Of a stretch of DNA of 64,000 bases, positions 34,480-46,261 are shown piece after piece. The stretch spans positions 2,666,001 to 2,730,000 of the forward strand of contig OX155974.1 in assembly GCA_944548615.1 (NCBI GenBank), read 5' to 3'. Under the pieces are notes generated by a model. That model did not search any database, was not told where the DNA came from, and saw only the letters and a program-made list of their open reading frames with translations. Each line of letters opens with the position of its first letter. Position 1 is the first letter of the stretch. The position numbers were made by a program, and so were the translations under genes. The stretch is from Micropterix aruncella. Its lineage: Eukaryota > Arthropoda > Insecta > Lepidoptera > Micropterigidae.

Positions 34480-36389
34480 AGCGCCGCGCACAAATTTTTT
34501 ATTCGATAAAGCAAAAAAACCGGATTGTTCGAAAAAAATCGTAGATGAAAAGATAGATAATTAAATTATCTTTAAAATGGTGCAGGTTTCATAATAATAC
34601 GCCAGATAGTATTTGCGTAGTAGTCGTTTTTGTGTTCGGTTAGACCTAATTTCCCAAATTAATTACACTATGTAATATTAACAAAATCTAAAATATTTAA
34701 AGCTAAAAATATTGGGAAAATGTTCTTGTATTATATATATATTTTTTTCGAATCGTAAGCAGTCCTCGTTTAGACGTAATTATCAGTTTAAAATCATTAA
34801 TTTTCGTTAAGAAATTTCTTCATTCGGTCGCCGCGCTGGCCTAGGCCCGCGATAAAAGTTATGCAATAGCTTAAAAATGTTTTAAGTTTTTCTGAAAAAA
34901 ATATGTTTTATTTATTAGACTTCCATTCTTTGCTTTAGCAAAAAAAAGAGGTCCTATAGTCTGATGCTTGCTGTCTGTCCGGGGATATGCAAAACGTTAC
35001 CGACACCGAAAATCGCGATTCAAAATTTGAAATAAATTTATCTGCGGGTGAATTTAAAACTATCGTTCGCTATCGCGCTGATTCAGCAAAATATAACTGG
35101 CGGCCGATTTTATAACCTTTTTCGTATCGAAATGACGTCATAACATTCTTCTAAAGCGAAACAAAGCTAACAAGCGAAACGTCTTTATTTGCTCATTTAG
35201 AATAAAACGAACGTTCTGATTAGAAGTGTGTCCTTTTCTAATTCAAAACCAAGTATGGTGTTGCGCTACTAGAAGTCTACCTACAGAATCACTAGTGATT
35301 CTTTGCTCATTTGTTTATATTAAATAACATTTGTGGTGGAGAGTAATAGCCTTCCATCAACCTCTCAGGTTTCTTAGCGTTTGGCGTGGGGGCAGCTTTA
35401 ACTTTGTAAAAAAAACTTAACCCGTCCCAACTACTTTCTAAAATCTTAAATTTTTTTTACTACTAATTTATTTATTTATTTATTTTGATATTCTGTCTCG
35501 TGCGGAGATTTTGACGAGGTTGTATTATATATGTGAACGCATTTTTGAGCCTGTGGTAGAGAGACCAACAAAAATGAATTTACCTGTATTCAAGTGCTGT
35601 TCGATCGCTACAACAAAGCATTACATATTTTCAAAGCAATCGAAGCATTCTATAAGCTTTATATATTCAATTAAAAATAAAGCAACGTTGAACAAATTTT
35701 AGTTATAGGAAATTAAGAATAAGAATAAATTTATTTCTGAAACAAAATTCCATAAATACAAATTCTGCCTAACTAGGCCGAAGCCTGTACCAAGGTAGAC
35801 TCGACTAAATTGAAAGTTGTAAATTTTGAATTGTGCGCACACTTATCAAAAATACATAACTAAGAAAAGGAAAAGAGAAAAACATTATCGCTCTAATAAA
35901 ATTGCGGAGCAAGCATCAAAACTCGACACCTATATATAACACCTCGCCTCACCCCACCAACCAAATAACACATCACTCGTCTAAATCAGAAGCACATTAA
36001 ATATATTAGCTAAAGCAGTATGGAAACTACGTACAAACGCCCGAAACGAACGCACACACACAGACGCACGTCTCAACAGTAATCTAAGCGGGAGTCACCG
36101 TACCTTCAGTAGTGCCTTCAGTCAGGAGAGTGGTCAGGAGTGCCGCCTCGATACTTTAGTTTACGTTTTGCGTTTACCTGTGCTGAGACAGTCTGCGATC
36201 TTTTTAAAAATGCTACGAATGTATTGCGTAGTATACGGCTGCTTGAATTCATATTCAAAACCGGAGCTTTCATTTTAAACTCCCTGCTGATATTGAAAGG
36301 TAACAAGAATTGATTGTTAAGTTGCTTATCTATACGACTATATAAAATTCTTGATATTAAATTCTATCGAGCTGGTTTGATAATGGATA

Positions 36390-36630
36390 CGGAAAATGGC
36401 CATAGGAACTCCTAAACTACACACGATAAACCTGTCGTGTTTGGGCTCGTTTGATTTGTCTTGACAAAAACTATAGCCTTGTGTGGTGCCCAGGGTCTGA
36501 TGATGGAGCCGGAAGGTGGCTATAGGAACTCCTAAACTACACACGATAAACCTGTTGTGTTTGGGCTCGTTTCATTTGTCTTGACAATAACTATAACCTT
36601 GTGCAGTGCTCAGGGTCTGATGATGGAGCC
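36390..36630. repeat. Two direct copies of a unit of about 125 bp
   Basis: The sequence TAGGAACTCCTAAACTACAC through GGGTCTGATGATGGAGCC occurs twice in tandem, 36402-36509 and 36522-36630, with a few changes. ORFs over it read similar peptides from each copy and are not taken as genes. Confidence 0.75.
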
Positions 36631-36634
36631 GATC

Positions 36635-36830
36635 CGTCAATCGGCCCGTCAATCGGTCCGTCAATCGGTCCGTCAATCGGTCCGTCAATCGGTCCGTCAA
36701 TCGGTCCGTCAATAGTTCCGTCAATCGGTCCGTCAATCGGTCCGTCAATCGGTCCGTCAATCGGTCCGTTCTTCAGTCCGTCAATCGGTCCGTCAATCGG
36801 TCCGTCAATCAATCCGTCAATCCGTCAATG
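36635..36830. repeat. 12-bp minisatellite (GTCAATCGGTCC)n
   Basis: About 15 tandem copies of GTCAATCGGTCC with a few variants (AATAGTTCC, TTCTTCAGTCC). Peptide-repeat ORFs on both strands (IDGP, PSIG, LTDR) are translations of the satellite. Confidence 0.92.
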
Positions 36831-38248
36831 ATTTAATTCATATTTTAATTAATAAAAATGTTTTAAATAATAATTAAAAATAACTTCTCATTTTTACAAA
36901 ATATGAGGGGGTGACAATAGTGCTTCACTGCTCCGTAGGTATTTATTTCAACAAATAGGCCTAGTTTCCATACTGCTTTAGCTACTATATTTACTGTGTC
37001 AGAAGTATGGGGGAAATCGACAAAACGATAATCGCCGTCTTCGTGACACCATAGCTCGTCAGCCCACGGGTTGAGAAAGAGACAACGTTGTTTTTCCTAC
37101 TGGCGAAAAACCACTAATACGACGGTACCACTTATTAGTATAATACCTGCTACTCAGTCCTGCGACCATATTTTTAAATCACCTATCCTCTGTACAAAAT
37201 CGTGGATTTAATTCACAAAAAACACGGAGTAATTAGCGGAATGCACGACAAAGTGAGCTTCAATTAAGCTCTAGACCACACAAATTCAACGACAGTTTAA
37301 AACAATAAAATGTTATAATAAAAAACGACCGCCGCGTGGAATTAACATGACAGGTTAATAATGCATTGCCTCGAAATAAATGAGACCCACTTTTCACCCT
37401 TTCATTAATTTCTTTCCCTAAAATCGAAAGTTGATTGCTGAGATCCGCGATGGGACACTCAAAGAAGTGGACTGGTTTCCCTACCCTGACATATGAAAAC
37501 GCGGCTTTTGTCGATTTCTACTCTGGTAACACTAAATTTTAAATACGATGTTTTGCTTCTAACTTCATTTTCTGCAAAAATGCCGTCTGCAAAAATGCCG
37601 ACCCTCGAAACGTCAGTTTGACATTTGCAAAACTGCCTTCTGCAAGATTGCCTTCTGCAAAACTGCAAGAATGCCGTCTGCAAGATTGCCGTCTGCAAAT
37701 ATGCCTTCTGTTTGATGGGACCCGTTGTGTTTACCGCACGGGCATTTTTTAGTGGGTAATCAGTACAACAAAAATCGCAACTATTGAAAAAAAAGTTTAA
37801 AAAAAACAAATAAAATTGGTAATTTATTTCTTTTTGAAAATTACATTTTGTGTTTTTTTAATAGTGCAAACAGCTATGATCACGGTGCGCTATATAGCGG
37901 TGAGTTAAATGTCGCCAATATTGTTTTAATTTACGATATAATACCTACCGCTATATGGCGCAGCGTGCTCAACATTTTCTCAAACCTTTATCTAACAGTC
38001 AACTTCTTCAAACTTTCAAATTAAAAAAAAAAACAAAAATCCGTTTTTCAAAAAAAGTCCTGCGGTTTTTCTAATTTTTTTATCAAAAGTTGCTTACCTC
38101 GTCGTACTGATTAAACCCACTAAAAAATGCATGTGCAGTAAAAACATCCTGTATATTAGTCATAGTTGGTTTAATATCTAGCTATATCATAATGAGCTTG
38201 GGAACTTTTTTTTTTTATTTTCCTAAAAGTACTTGTTTTAACTTCAAA

Positions 38249-39854
38249 TCAGGATTTTTCCTCTAGCTCTTCAAATGACTCCAAAATAATTTTTAAAGAT
38301 TCGTAAAAATGACCCCGGGCTAATTTTTCCTTGAAAGTCATTTGCGCGTGGCGTGACGTCATCACACACCATTCTTTCGTAGGCCTTTCGTAAGTTCTTT
38401 CATGCCATAATAGACTATCGGCTTGTTCTATTGTTTTTTTGGAGATAACGTTACAAATGCTACTATCCATATTTTCCGAACAGTATTCTAAGAACAGCTT
38501 GTTATCTAAATTATTTGTTGCAGTTTTAAAGCTAAGATACAATAAGTGGATCGAAAGCTTAGCGTGAATGGGAGGGTCGTTGTAATATTTACTTAACTGT
38601 GTTTCTATATTTCTTTTTCTGTATTCTTCCATTACAGACTTCATGAAACTGCCATCTGCCGATACAGATGGCAGTTTGCATTCATGCATTGGCAATCATG
38701 CCAATGCATGATTTGCAGCTGTTGACGTTTCTCCTATTTCCTTTATCTTTATAAACTTTACATCTGAGCCCACGCATGATAATTTAGCCCTACACCAGTA
38801 GCACTTTACTGACGTAGGAGCTGGGTCTTCATTTCTGCGATGCACCCATGACAAAAACGCTATAGCATGTTTGCAACCCTCAGCACTCGCGGCGCAATCG
38901 TGACACTGAAAATGTTTAATGGTGGATTCCTTTTCATCATATATTAGCTTCACATGGTACGGAGTCTTTCGTACCTTGTGTCAGGAGTAATACAGGCTTT
39001 AAGTGTGAATATATTAGCTTCCCGTTTTACTTCAACGTATCCTATAGCATTGTCTCCATACGAATCTCGAGCAGCTCTGCAAATGAAATTTAATATGATA
39101 TTGATGTGAAATATTGAACCATAATTATTTTTAAACATAAAAACATATTTTCACTCCTATTCGAAAAGAAGTGGGAGCAAAGTTGCATTTTGCTCCTGAT
39201 CATGATATGATGATGGTATATGGTGAGTATATGATGATAATCATTATTATGATGATGACGATGATATGATAGTATGATAATGATGATGATGATTTTTAAA
39301 GCATGTTTTAGTTTTTTCTCATAGTCGGAGTGAAAAGCAGAGGTTCACTTGGGAGCAAAACTATTTAAGTCTTGGGCTTTATAGCTTGAATCCTCGCTGT
39401 ACTCAGAAATCTACGATAGAATCCTGCGTTATGCTCTGGATTCAATATTTTACGCTCATCCTAAATATAAGACTTTCTCCCATGTGTGACTTAATCTACT
39501 ATTATATACCACTGACACCACAGGTTGTTATACTGTGCTGCCACTAAGAAACATAAAATGTATCAAAGTCGTCAAATTATTACGTGTCATATTAAACGGA
39601 ATTAAAAAGCTCTTTTAATTAAATATTTATAATATTACATATTAAGTGCGCAGCTTATAACAACCACAATCTAAAACTTCACTCATATGAGTACTGGTAG
39701 CTAAATATTTAGTGAATATTACTTATCTAGCAGCCTTTGCACCGCGAATGTCAGCGCTTATATAACTATTGTTCGAGGCAAAGTAACTCGCCATCGTGAT
39801 TGAGTCTATTTGAGGCAAGTTATCGGATTGACACCGCTCAAATCCTCGCTCCAT
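38249..39854 (-). pseudogene. SWIM/YqaJ-like gene remnant, copy 4
   Basis: Exon 1 is 39854-39727, ATG intact, but its donor has changed from GTAAGT to ATAAGT. Exon 2 starts at 39076 and has the same frame loss as copy 2 (stop after LRTM). The YqaJ-like part is unusual: a deletion of about 30 bases after LLWHERT rejoins a frame that stays open to 38249, giving a 148-codon ORF (MPMHECKLPSVSADGSF to LEELEEKS). No promoter block is present upstream. Probably non-functional. Confidence 0.62.
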
Positions 39855-39891
39855 AATAATTTTAAGTAGGCACTTGTTTAGTCTACTATTC

Positions 39892-40134
39892 TCACATTAT
39901 ATAGGGTCTACCCTTTCTGGCCAGACTGTAGATATTGGGTTGCTGAAATATGTATACGAATCCACCTCGATCACCGTCTAAGTAGACAAAGAAACGAAGT
40001 TCGTAGTATTGGCGAATGTTGTCTCCCCGAAACTGTTCATTAATACCCTCAAAAAGGTCTTGCGATTGTTTAAACGGAGCGAAAGGGTTGTCAAGATTAA
40101 CGGAAAACACATCTAGCGTAAAAGTAACAACCAA
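39892..40134 (-). other. Conserved 80-codon ORF of unknown status (copy 2)
   Basis: Nearly identical to 12084-12326 (Thr-to-Pro at LDNPF, Asp-to-Asn in RGDN). Intact in short units only. Function unknown. Confidence 0.25.
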
Positions 40135-41047
40135 GAACTTTATTCTCTAATTTTTAATTTCTTGCAGTAGTCACGTTGCTAAGTTATTACGTTGAAGTAT
40201 TGAAATGTTTCTACGAAACCACCAACTATGTTAATGATGACTATCCAAGTAGATGTTGATCCAAATAGATGACCGTCGATGACCATCCAGGTAGATATTA
40301 GACGACGAAACAAAGTCCGTAATATAAGGGAATATACCCTCAAAGCGTCTTGAAATTTATGAAACGGAAAGAAAGATATATCCTAGATAAAACTCATTTT
40401 ATCTGCCGTTTTGAACTCCATTCGTTGAACTGAGTGGCAGACAAAACTCCAATATTAGCTGGCAAATGACAAGATTTTGATATCAAATTTAACCACGGAA
40501 TAGTAGCAATAGGTAAATTTAATATTAATAATAATATTAATTATTCCATTAATAACTACTATAACATACCGCAGAAATCACCACCTTTTTTAATAAGGGG
40601 TAAGTGGAAGAAAACACTAATAATATTGAACCGAACGACATAATATTAAAACACTATGGATCTTATAACTTATAACCATTAAACTTATCTTAAAGCTTAT
40701 AGCTATTAAACATACGGATCTTACACTGCACGAAATGTGTTCAAATTTATTCGGACGAGTATAAGTTGGAGAGGTAGTTTTTATAGACGATCGTTCGTTT
40801 CGTATTCCGCTCTAACGCATTGCTCTATCTCATTCGCTTGAACTAATTTCAGTTTTAGTTCATGAAGAAACGCAATCGGTCCCATTGATGCTGTATCTGT
40901 AAACTCTATATGTACATTCTTACAGCAAAACATCTCTGGACTGCAACATTTTACGAAAATTCCATAGAATATTCTGTTAAATTGCTATTACCTTGGTAGG
41001 CATATTTAATATAATATTACCATCGAAGACTATCGCGGTTGTTTGAC

Positions 41048-41234
41048 ATTATAAATAGGATAGAAAACGAATTTACCGCGTGAAATTTGTAGGACCCGAC
41101 GTTTCGGTGACGTTGCAGCCGCCGTTGTCTAGGGTAAAACAGTTTTACCCTAGACAACGGCGGCTGCAACGTCACCGAAACGTCGGGTCCTACAAATTTC
41201 ACGCGGTAAATTCGTTTTCTATCCTATTTATAAT
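41048..41234. repeat. Near-perfect palindrome, 93-bp arms, 1-base centre
   Basis: ATTATAAATAGGATAGAAAA... is mirrored exactly by ...TTTTCTATCCTATTTATAAT around A41141. I found no mismatch over 93 pairs. In sister units the site reads TAATATTACCAATTTATTAAC without interruption. Here TAATATTACCA occurs on both sides, with TCGAAGACTATCGCGGTTGT added at the left. Either a foldback transposon with an 11-bp duplication or a template-switch product. The arms contain GACGTTTCGGTGACGTTGC. Confidence 0.9.
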
Positions 41235-41554
41235 AATATTACCAATTTATTAACTTAATATCCTTATTTTTAAAAACATTATATTTACATTTTCACCACG
41301 TCGGAACAAACCCTTCTCCTGATCATTATATTATTTCAACTAAGAAACCGAAAATAAAATAAGTTAAACAAGTAACCACTGTTCGTGTTGCGACGCCGTC
41401 AGTAGCGACGTCGCCGGCCGTAAAATAGATGATTTACGGCCGCTATGAGGGGGCCCGAGGAAGCATAAGATATTTGCAGAAAACTCATTTTTACGAGAAA
41501 AATGGCAAAATCGCCTCGGGTTACCTTTATAGACATCGCAGGCGCCGCTTGGAG

Positions 41555-41643
41555 CGGATCGAGCGAGCGAGACGGCCTACGGCCGCCCGCTCCCACACGG
41601 ATCGAGCGAGCGAGACGGCCTACGGCCGCCCGCTCCCACACGG
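41555..41643. repeat. 43-bp tandem repeat in the solo LTR
   Basis: ATCGAGCGAGCGAGACGGCC ... CCGCTCCCACACGG occurs twice in tandem, with a partial third copy following (AGATCGAGCGAGACTTCC). Confidence 0.8.
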
Positions 41644-42779
41644 AGATCGAGCGAGACTTCCTACGACCGCCCGCTCTAACATAGCTAGGAGACGAACTTT
41701 GGTGCCGAAAACGGACAGTTTTGAACTCGTCAAACCGGAAATGAAAGCGGGAAATACTGCCCGAAACAGTTGTATAAGAGTCGAGGTACATGCATATAGC
41801 ACCCCTCTTACGACCTGCCGTGAAAATTCACGAGTTTATAGTAAGAAACCGTGAAACACGAGAGAAAACACGTGGTATTTTCTACTCCCAAAAATAGTGA
41901 AAAACTGTCAAACGGGAGTAGAAAACAAGGCACCATCACCACCGACCACCGGCAAGTAAACAGAAACACAGGAATCATCGATTCAAGTTTACGTGGCCGG
42001 GAAACTGCCCTCAGCCGATTTCGAAGACACTAGCAGACGCGAAAATAACGGGAACATATACGTGAGGTACCGGGCCAGACTCTGATGATGTTTGGAACCC
42101 GAAGAATCCACTCCAAAGGAAAGGATGGGTTTTGAGCCATTCTCTGATTGGTTGGTTGCCGACCAATCAGGAATGCGCTCTAACGAGCCAGTAGCCGCCA
42201 ACCAGAAACTGTTGGTCGGCCCTGAAGTCTGGACAAACACGTAGCGTACCGTAACGGCTTTTAGAGGAGAGGAGATAGCTTTTCTCCTAGGAGAGTGCGA
42301 GAGGTCGATAGAAAAGGGAAGATCCCCACCTTTCACGGAAAGCTGTCCGCGGGGTGTCATTGGTGGACACGAAAGCAGGTGCACAGCAGGTGCACGGCGA
42401 GAACCGCGGAAGTGAGTACAAATATGGGCCCCTGGGCCATACCAAATCACTCGCTCTCTCAGTTCCACAGCAAACAGTCAACCGACTAGGAAGGAAGGAA
42501 GGAAGGAACCCCAACGACTACGAAGACCGCGCCCTGGAACCGCTCCGCTGCCCTTGCAGTCTGGAAGCCAGTCGCGAGCGGCTCTACTGCACCGTGCAGT
42601 ATTGAGCGCGGTCTTAAGTGAAGGACACTACGGTCGACGAGACACTCTCTCCTATTCGGGGAGTTGAGTGTCGGTCCGAGTCGGGAATTACGGTCCGACT
42701 CGCGATTTACGGTCGACGGGGACGCTCACTCCAGTCGTGGAGTTCGAGCGCCGGTCCAAGTTGGGACCTTCGGAGAGTC

Positions 42780-43165
42780 GGGTACACGCGGCGCACACGC
42801 GGTCAGACGGCGCACACAGGCGCAGTCAGACACACGCGGGCGCAGACGGGCGCACAAAGGCGCAGTCTGGTGCGCATCGGCGCACACGTGGCACCCACGC
42901 GGCGCACACGCGGTCGGACGGCGCACACAGGCGCAGTCAGACGCACGCGGTCAGACGGGCGCACATAGGCGCAGTCGGACGCACGCGGTCGCAGACGGGC
43001 GCACATAGGCGCAGTCAGGCGAACGCGGCACAGGCGGACGCAGCACAGGCGGACGCAGCACAGACGAGCGCACCCAGGCGCAGTCAGGCACACGCAGACA
43101 CACACGGGCGTACTCAGGCGCACGCAGGCGCACTCAGGAGCACGCAGGCGCACAGAGACGCCGCA
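42780..43165. repeat. GCGCA-rich minisatellite in the solo LTR
   Basis: Degenerate repeats of GGCGCACACAGGCGCAGTCAGACGCA-type units, roughly 10- and 30-base periods. It generates long ORFs in five frames, none credible. Confidence 0.85.
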
Positions 43166-43974
43166 CGACAACGGACCACGAGAGATCTTGTTCGACCCGC
43201 TGCCCGGGAAGAACAAGATAGACATTTAGATTATAAGATTTATTGTATTTTATGTACGTAGATTATAAGGTTTATTGTATTTTATGTACGTTGGTTATAT
43301 TACTGTACAATAAAGATGTTCATAACATTGTGTATGTACCTAGGTTAAGTGTTATATACTGGTTGTAAGATTTAATGTATATAGGTACCTTGTATCTAGG
43401 TTAAGATGCCTAGACTCTAAAATAATCGAAAAAATAATATGCCGTGTTGGCACTTGAAAGGGAAGGCGTGTTTTATTGGTGCAGGGGACGGGGAGTAAAA
43501 CGGTGGTAATAGACAGACTGAGGCGTATCGAGGCTTGCAGCAGGTGTCGTGGCCGCCCGTTACGGGGCAAGCGGCGACCAAGCGGTGGACCTCTTTTTAC
43601 AGTCCTGGGTCCACACAGCGCTGGGTCGGTCCGTGCCACAGGGCACTGCATATGTTGGGCAACGGGCGCAACAGTTCGATAAAAACTAGGTTTCTGACTT
43701 ATAATTCATAATAAACATACATACTTAAAACTTGGTTTTTAAACAATTAGAATCATACCAGTAAATGCCTTTGATTGTTCCGTATTGGCTGTTAATAAAT
43801 AAATAAAAATTCACAAAAGTAACTAAAAAATAAAATGCATACATGCAATAGAATATAGTAATACAACCTACTAGAGATCGCATTGTTCGATTTCATCTAA
43901 AAAAGTGTTCGTGCTCCACCGATGCACTATGTTCTGCTTGCTTAGAAGACGAAGAGTACCTACTCATCAAAGGT

Positions 43975-45091
43975 CTACCGCCGACCGTTGCTTTTCGATT
44001 GTTTAATATTTTTCAATTGGCATTTGGCAGCAGTCATGTGATTTTTATGTTTAAATTTCTGTGCAAATGCATGCTTGCAAATTGTACAAACAAATGGCTT
44101 AATTTTTCGGTGTATTACATTTATATGTCTGATTAAGTGCGACTTGTAGGTGAAAGCTCTGTTACATTCCGCACAAACATATTTAATTCTGAGATGGATT
44201 GAGTTTATATGGTCCTTTAAATATGCACGCGTTGCAAAACTGCGATTGCATTTGTCACACGCGAAAGGCTTCAATTTCCGGTGGACAGAATTGACATGTT
44301 GAATTAAATGACCACTCTTAAAGAAAGCGCGTTTGCATTCCTTACATTCAAATTCCTTCATTTTTCTATGAACGCCATCGATGTGCTTTTTAAAATGTGT
44401 TTGATTTGGGAATTCTTTGTTGCATAAATCACACGTGAATACATTCAACTTCCGGTGAATGAAATTTACATGGTGTTGTAAAGAGTTGCGAGAAGAAAAG
44501 ATTTTCTTACACTGCTGACACGCATGCTTTAGTTTGCGATGGATCGATTGGACGTGTGTTTTCAAACTTTTTCTATATGGAAATGCCCTGTCACACTCTT
44601 CACACGCATATTTCTTAAATTTCCTATGCGCTATATCAATATGCTCAATTAGATTAAATCTTCTACTTGATTCGTAGCTACATTTGACACACATATATTT
44701 CTTTCCATTTGGCCTGATACAGTCTTTGCAAAATAGCACAATTTCATCGTAATGCTTGCATGCTCCCATTGGCACGCTTCTGTCTAGATGGCGATCGCAG
44801 ACAACGCATGTGAATTTATCAAATTTCGTTAGGTAACAATACTTTGACCTCTTTCATCACGCTTCCTTCGGGTTTTATAAAAGCCATTGCCTCTTCTTCA
44901 AATTTCAGAATATTTGCTTCCATATAAGAAGAGTTTGGTTGCTCTTCTTTGTAGCAAATATCGCTATCTGTTTTCAACGTTTCACTGTATTTATTGTCAG
45001 AGCAACTTGGCATCCTGTCTTCGACATCGGACTCTAATTCTATCTTCACTTTAATGTCTGCATTATTTTCATAATTTTCGTGCCTTTCCAT
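43975..45091 (-). pseudogene. C2H2 zinc-finger gene, copy 5 (frameshifted)
   Basis: The start and acidic N-terminus (MERHENYENN...) are intact. A 4-base insertion (TAGGTA at 44830-44835, TA in sister copies) shifts the frame after KVLLPNEI. From 44775 the finger part is open again: Cys module and all eight fingers, 266 codons if started at MPMGAC. It lacks the 15 or so residues RSDPVES...EETKE, as copy 8 does. Contacts are distinctive: finger 1 R,F,N,E; finger 3 S,N,S,H; finger 6 T,A,Y,D; finger 8 Q,F,K,N. A truncated finger-only protein is conceivable. Confidence 0.75.
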
Positions 45092-45239
45092 GGTGAATAT
45101 TTATACTTTTTATTATATATAGAGGTAAAATAAAGCGGAAAACTGAAGAAACTTAAACGATCTACACTGTAAACAGATGTCATTATTTTGACGTTTCGTG
45201 TTTAATATTACCACATATTGGAATATAAAATTCAATATT

Positions 45240-46261
45240 TATACAAGTTGTTTTTACTGCACGTGCTTTTTTTTGGTGGGTGAATCAGTACAACAAAATA
45301 AGCAACTTTTGAAAAAAAACTGAAAAAAAATTTTTTTTTGTTCTTTTTTTTTAACACAACGTTTTGTGTATTTTTTATAGTGTGAAGAGCTATGATCCCG
45401 ATGCGCTGTCTAGCGGTAAGTAAAATGTCGCTAATATTGTTTATTTACGATATAATAACTACTGCTAGATGGCGCAGCGCGCTCATTTTTTTTTCAAACT
45501 TTTATCTAACAGTCAACTTCTTAAAACTTTCAAATTAAAAAAAAACAAAACTCCGTTTTTCCAAAAATAAAAATGCTGTGGCTTTTTCTAAATGTATATA
45601 TCAAAAGTTTCTTGCCTCCGTTGTATTAATTAACCAACTAAAATATGCCCGTGCCGTAAAAACAACTTCTAGGTTGCCGTAAAAACACCTGTATATTAGT
45701 CATAGTTGGTTTAATATCTAGCTATTTCATAATGAGTTTGGGAACGGTTTTTTTGAATTTTTTTTTTCGTAAAAGTACCTATTTCAACGATATTTTATTT
45801 ATTTCAACAATACGGTATTTTATTTTTTTCTCTAGCACTTAAAATGACTAAAAATAATTTTTTAAAGTTCGTAAAAATGACCTTGCGCTTTTTTTCTCTT
45901 GAAAGTCGTTTGCGCGCGGCGTGAAGTCATAGCACACCATTCTTTCGCGCGCCTCGCTGGCGAAAGACGCATCGCGCGCGTAAAATCATTTCGTTTGGAA
46001 ATATTATGAAGATGTCATCACGAAGTACGAATTATAAATTCTGTATTATTGCTTGGTGTACGAATATATCCAGTACACCAAATTAAATAAAAGACATGTG
46101 ATTCCAAAACCCTTCCCCGTCTCATGGCTGGAGTTGTCTTTGATACTTTTTGCTCCAAGTATAGATTCCACCAGCGATCCATTTAAAGTTGATAAAAATA
46201 ATGGTCCCATTTTCATTTCGTGGCTTTGAACTTTTCGTTCCAATATCATAGTCGTTGTCAT
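45240..46261 (-). pseudogene. Divergent YqaJ-like remnant
   Basis: 45240-45960 aligns loosely with the post-finger region of other units (CTCF-like pair at 45402-45478, then a frame reading ASEARERMVCYDFTPRANDF, cf. ASEAYERMVCDDVTPRANDF elsewhere). At 46261-46046 a minus frame reads NGSLVESILGAKSIKDNSS, which resembles the next conserved segment of YqaJ-type proteins as I recall them. This segment lies upstream rather than downstream of ASEARERM, so the order is rearranged or two copies are mixed. No SWIM exon is present. Confidence 0.4.

Larger units (their letters stand above)
32991..37723. mobile_element. hAT-like element, copy e (4.7 kb, composite)
   Basis: Flanked by GTTGTGTT (32983-32990, 37724-37731), with the same two ends as the small copies in inverted order: GGGGGGCGGCAG at left, GATGGGACCC at right. 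32991-33530 and 37400-37723 match copy b. The sequence between holds foreign material. 33530 to about 34872 interrupts the family sequence AACATTAAAA|AAAATGTTTTAAG. Next come a long hairpin, a C-rich run and minisatellites. No transposase ORF is visible (longest frames under 80 codons), so if it descends from the autonomous form it has decayed. Confidence 0.75.
29655..39881. repeat. Array unit 4 (short type, inflated by a large insertion)
   Basis: Spacer 29655-31673 (AT-rich modules, no gene seen), finger gene 31674-32831, the 4.7-kb hAT-like element 32991-37723, SWIM remnant 38249-39854. It joins the next unit through the short junction TAAGTAGGCACTTGTTTAG, as do units 1 and 7. Confidence 0.8.
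41386..43673 (+). mobile_element. Solo LTR, 2.3 kb, BEL/Pao-like ends
   Basis: Flanked by GTTCG (41381-41385, 43674-43678). The empty site ACTGTTCGATAAAAAC is found in sister units. It begins TGTTGCGACG and ends GGGCGCAACA (TG...CA), with a 5-bp duplication. An AATAAA signal at 43309 on the plus strand suggests orientation. Much more GC-rich than its surroundings. TGTTG...CAACA ends recall BEL/Pao elements; without internal genes the class is unproven. Confidence 0.75.

Noticed and set aside
36591..36831. Repeat-peptide ORFs (IDGP, PSIG, LTDR)
   Set aside because: Frames through a 12-bp minisatellite open in several phases.
42618..43261. Long basic ORFs rich in Arg, Ala, His and Gln
   Set aside because: Generated by the GCGCA minisatellite; open in five frames with no domain.
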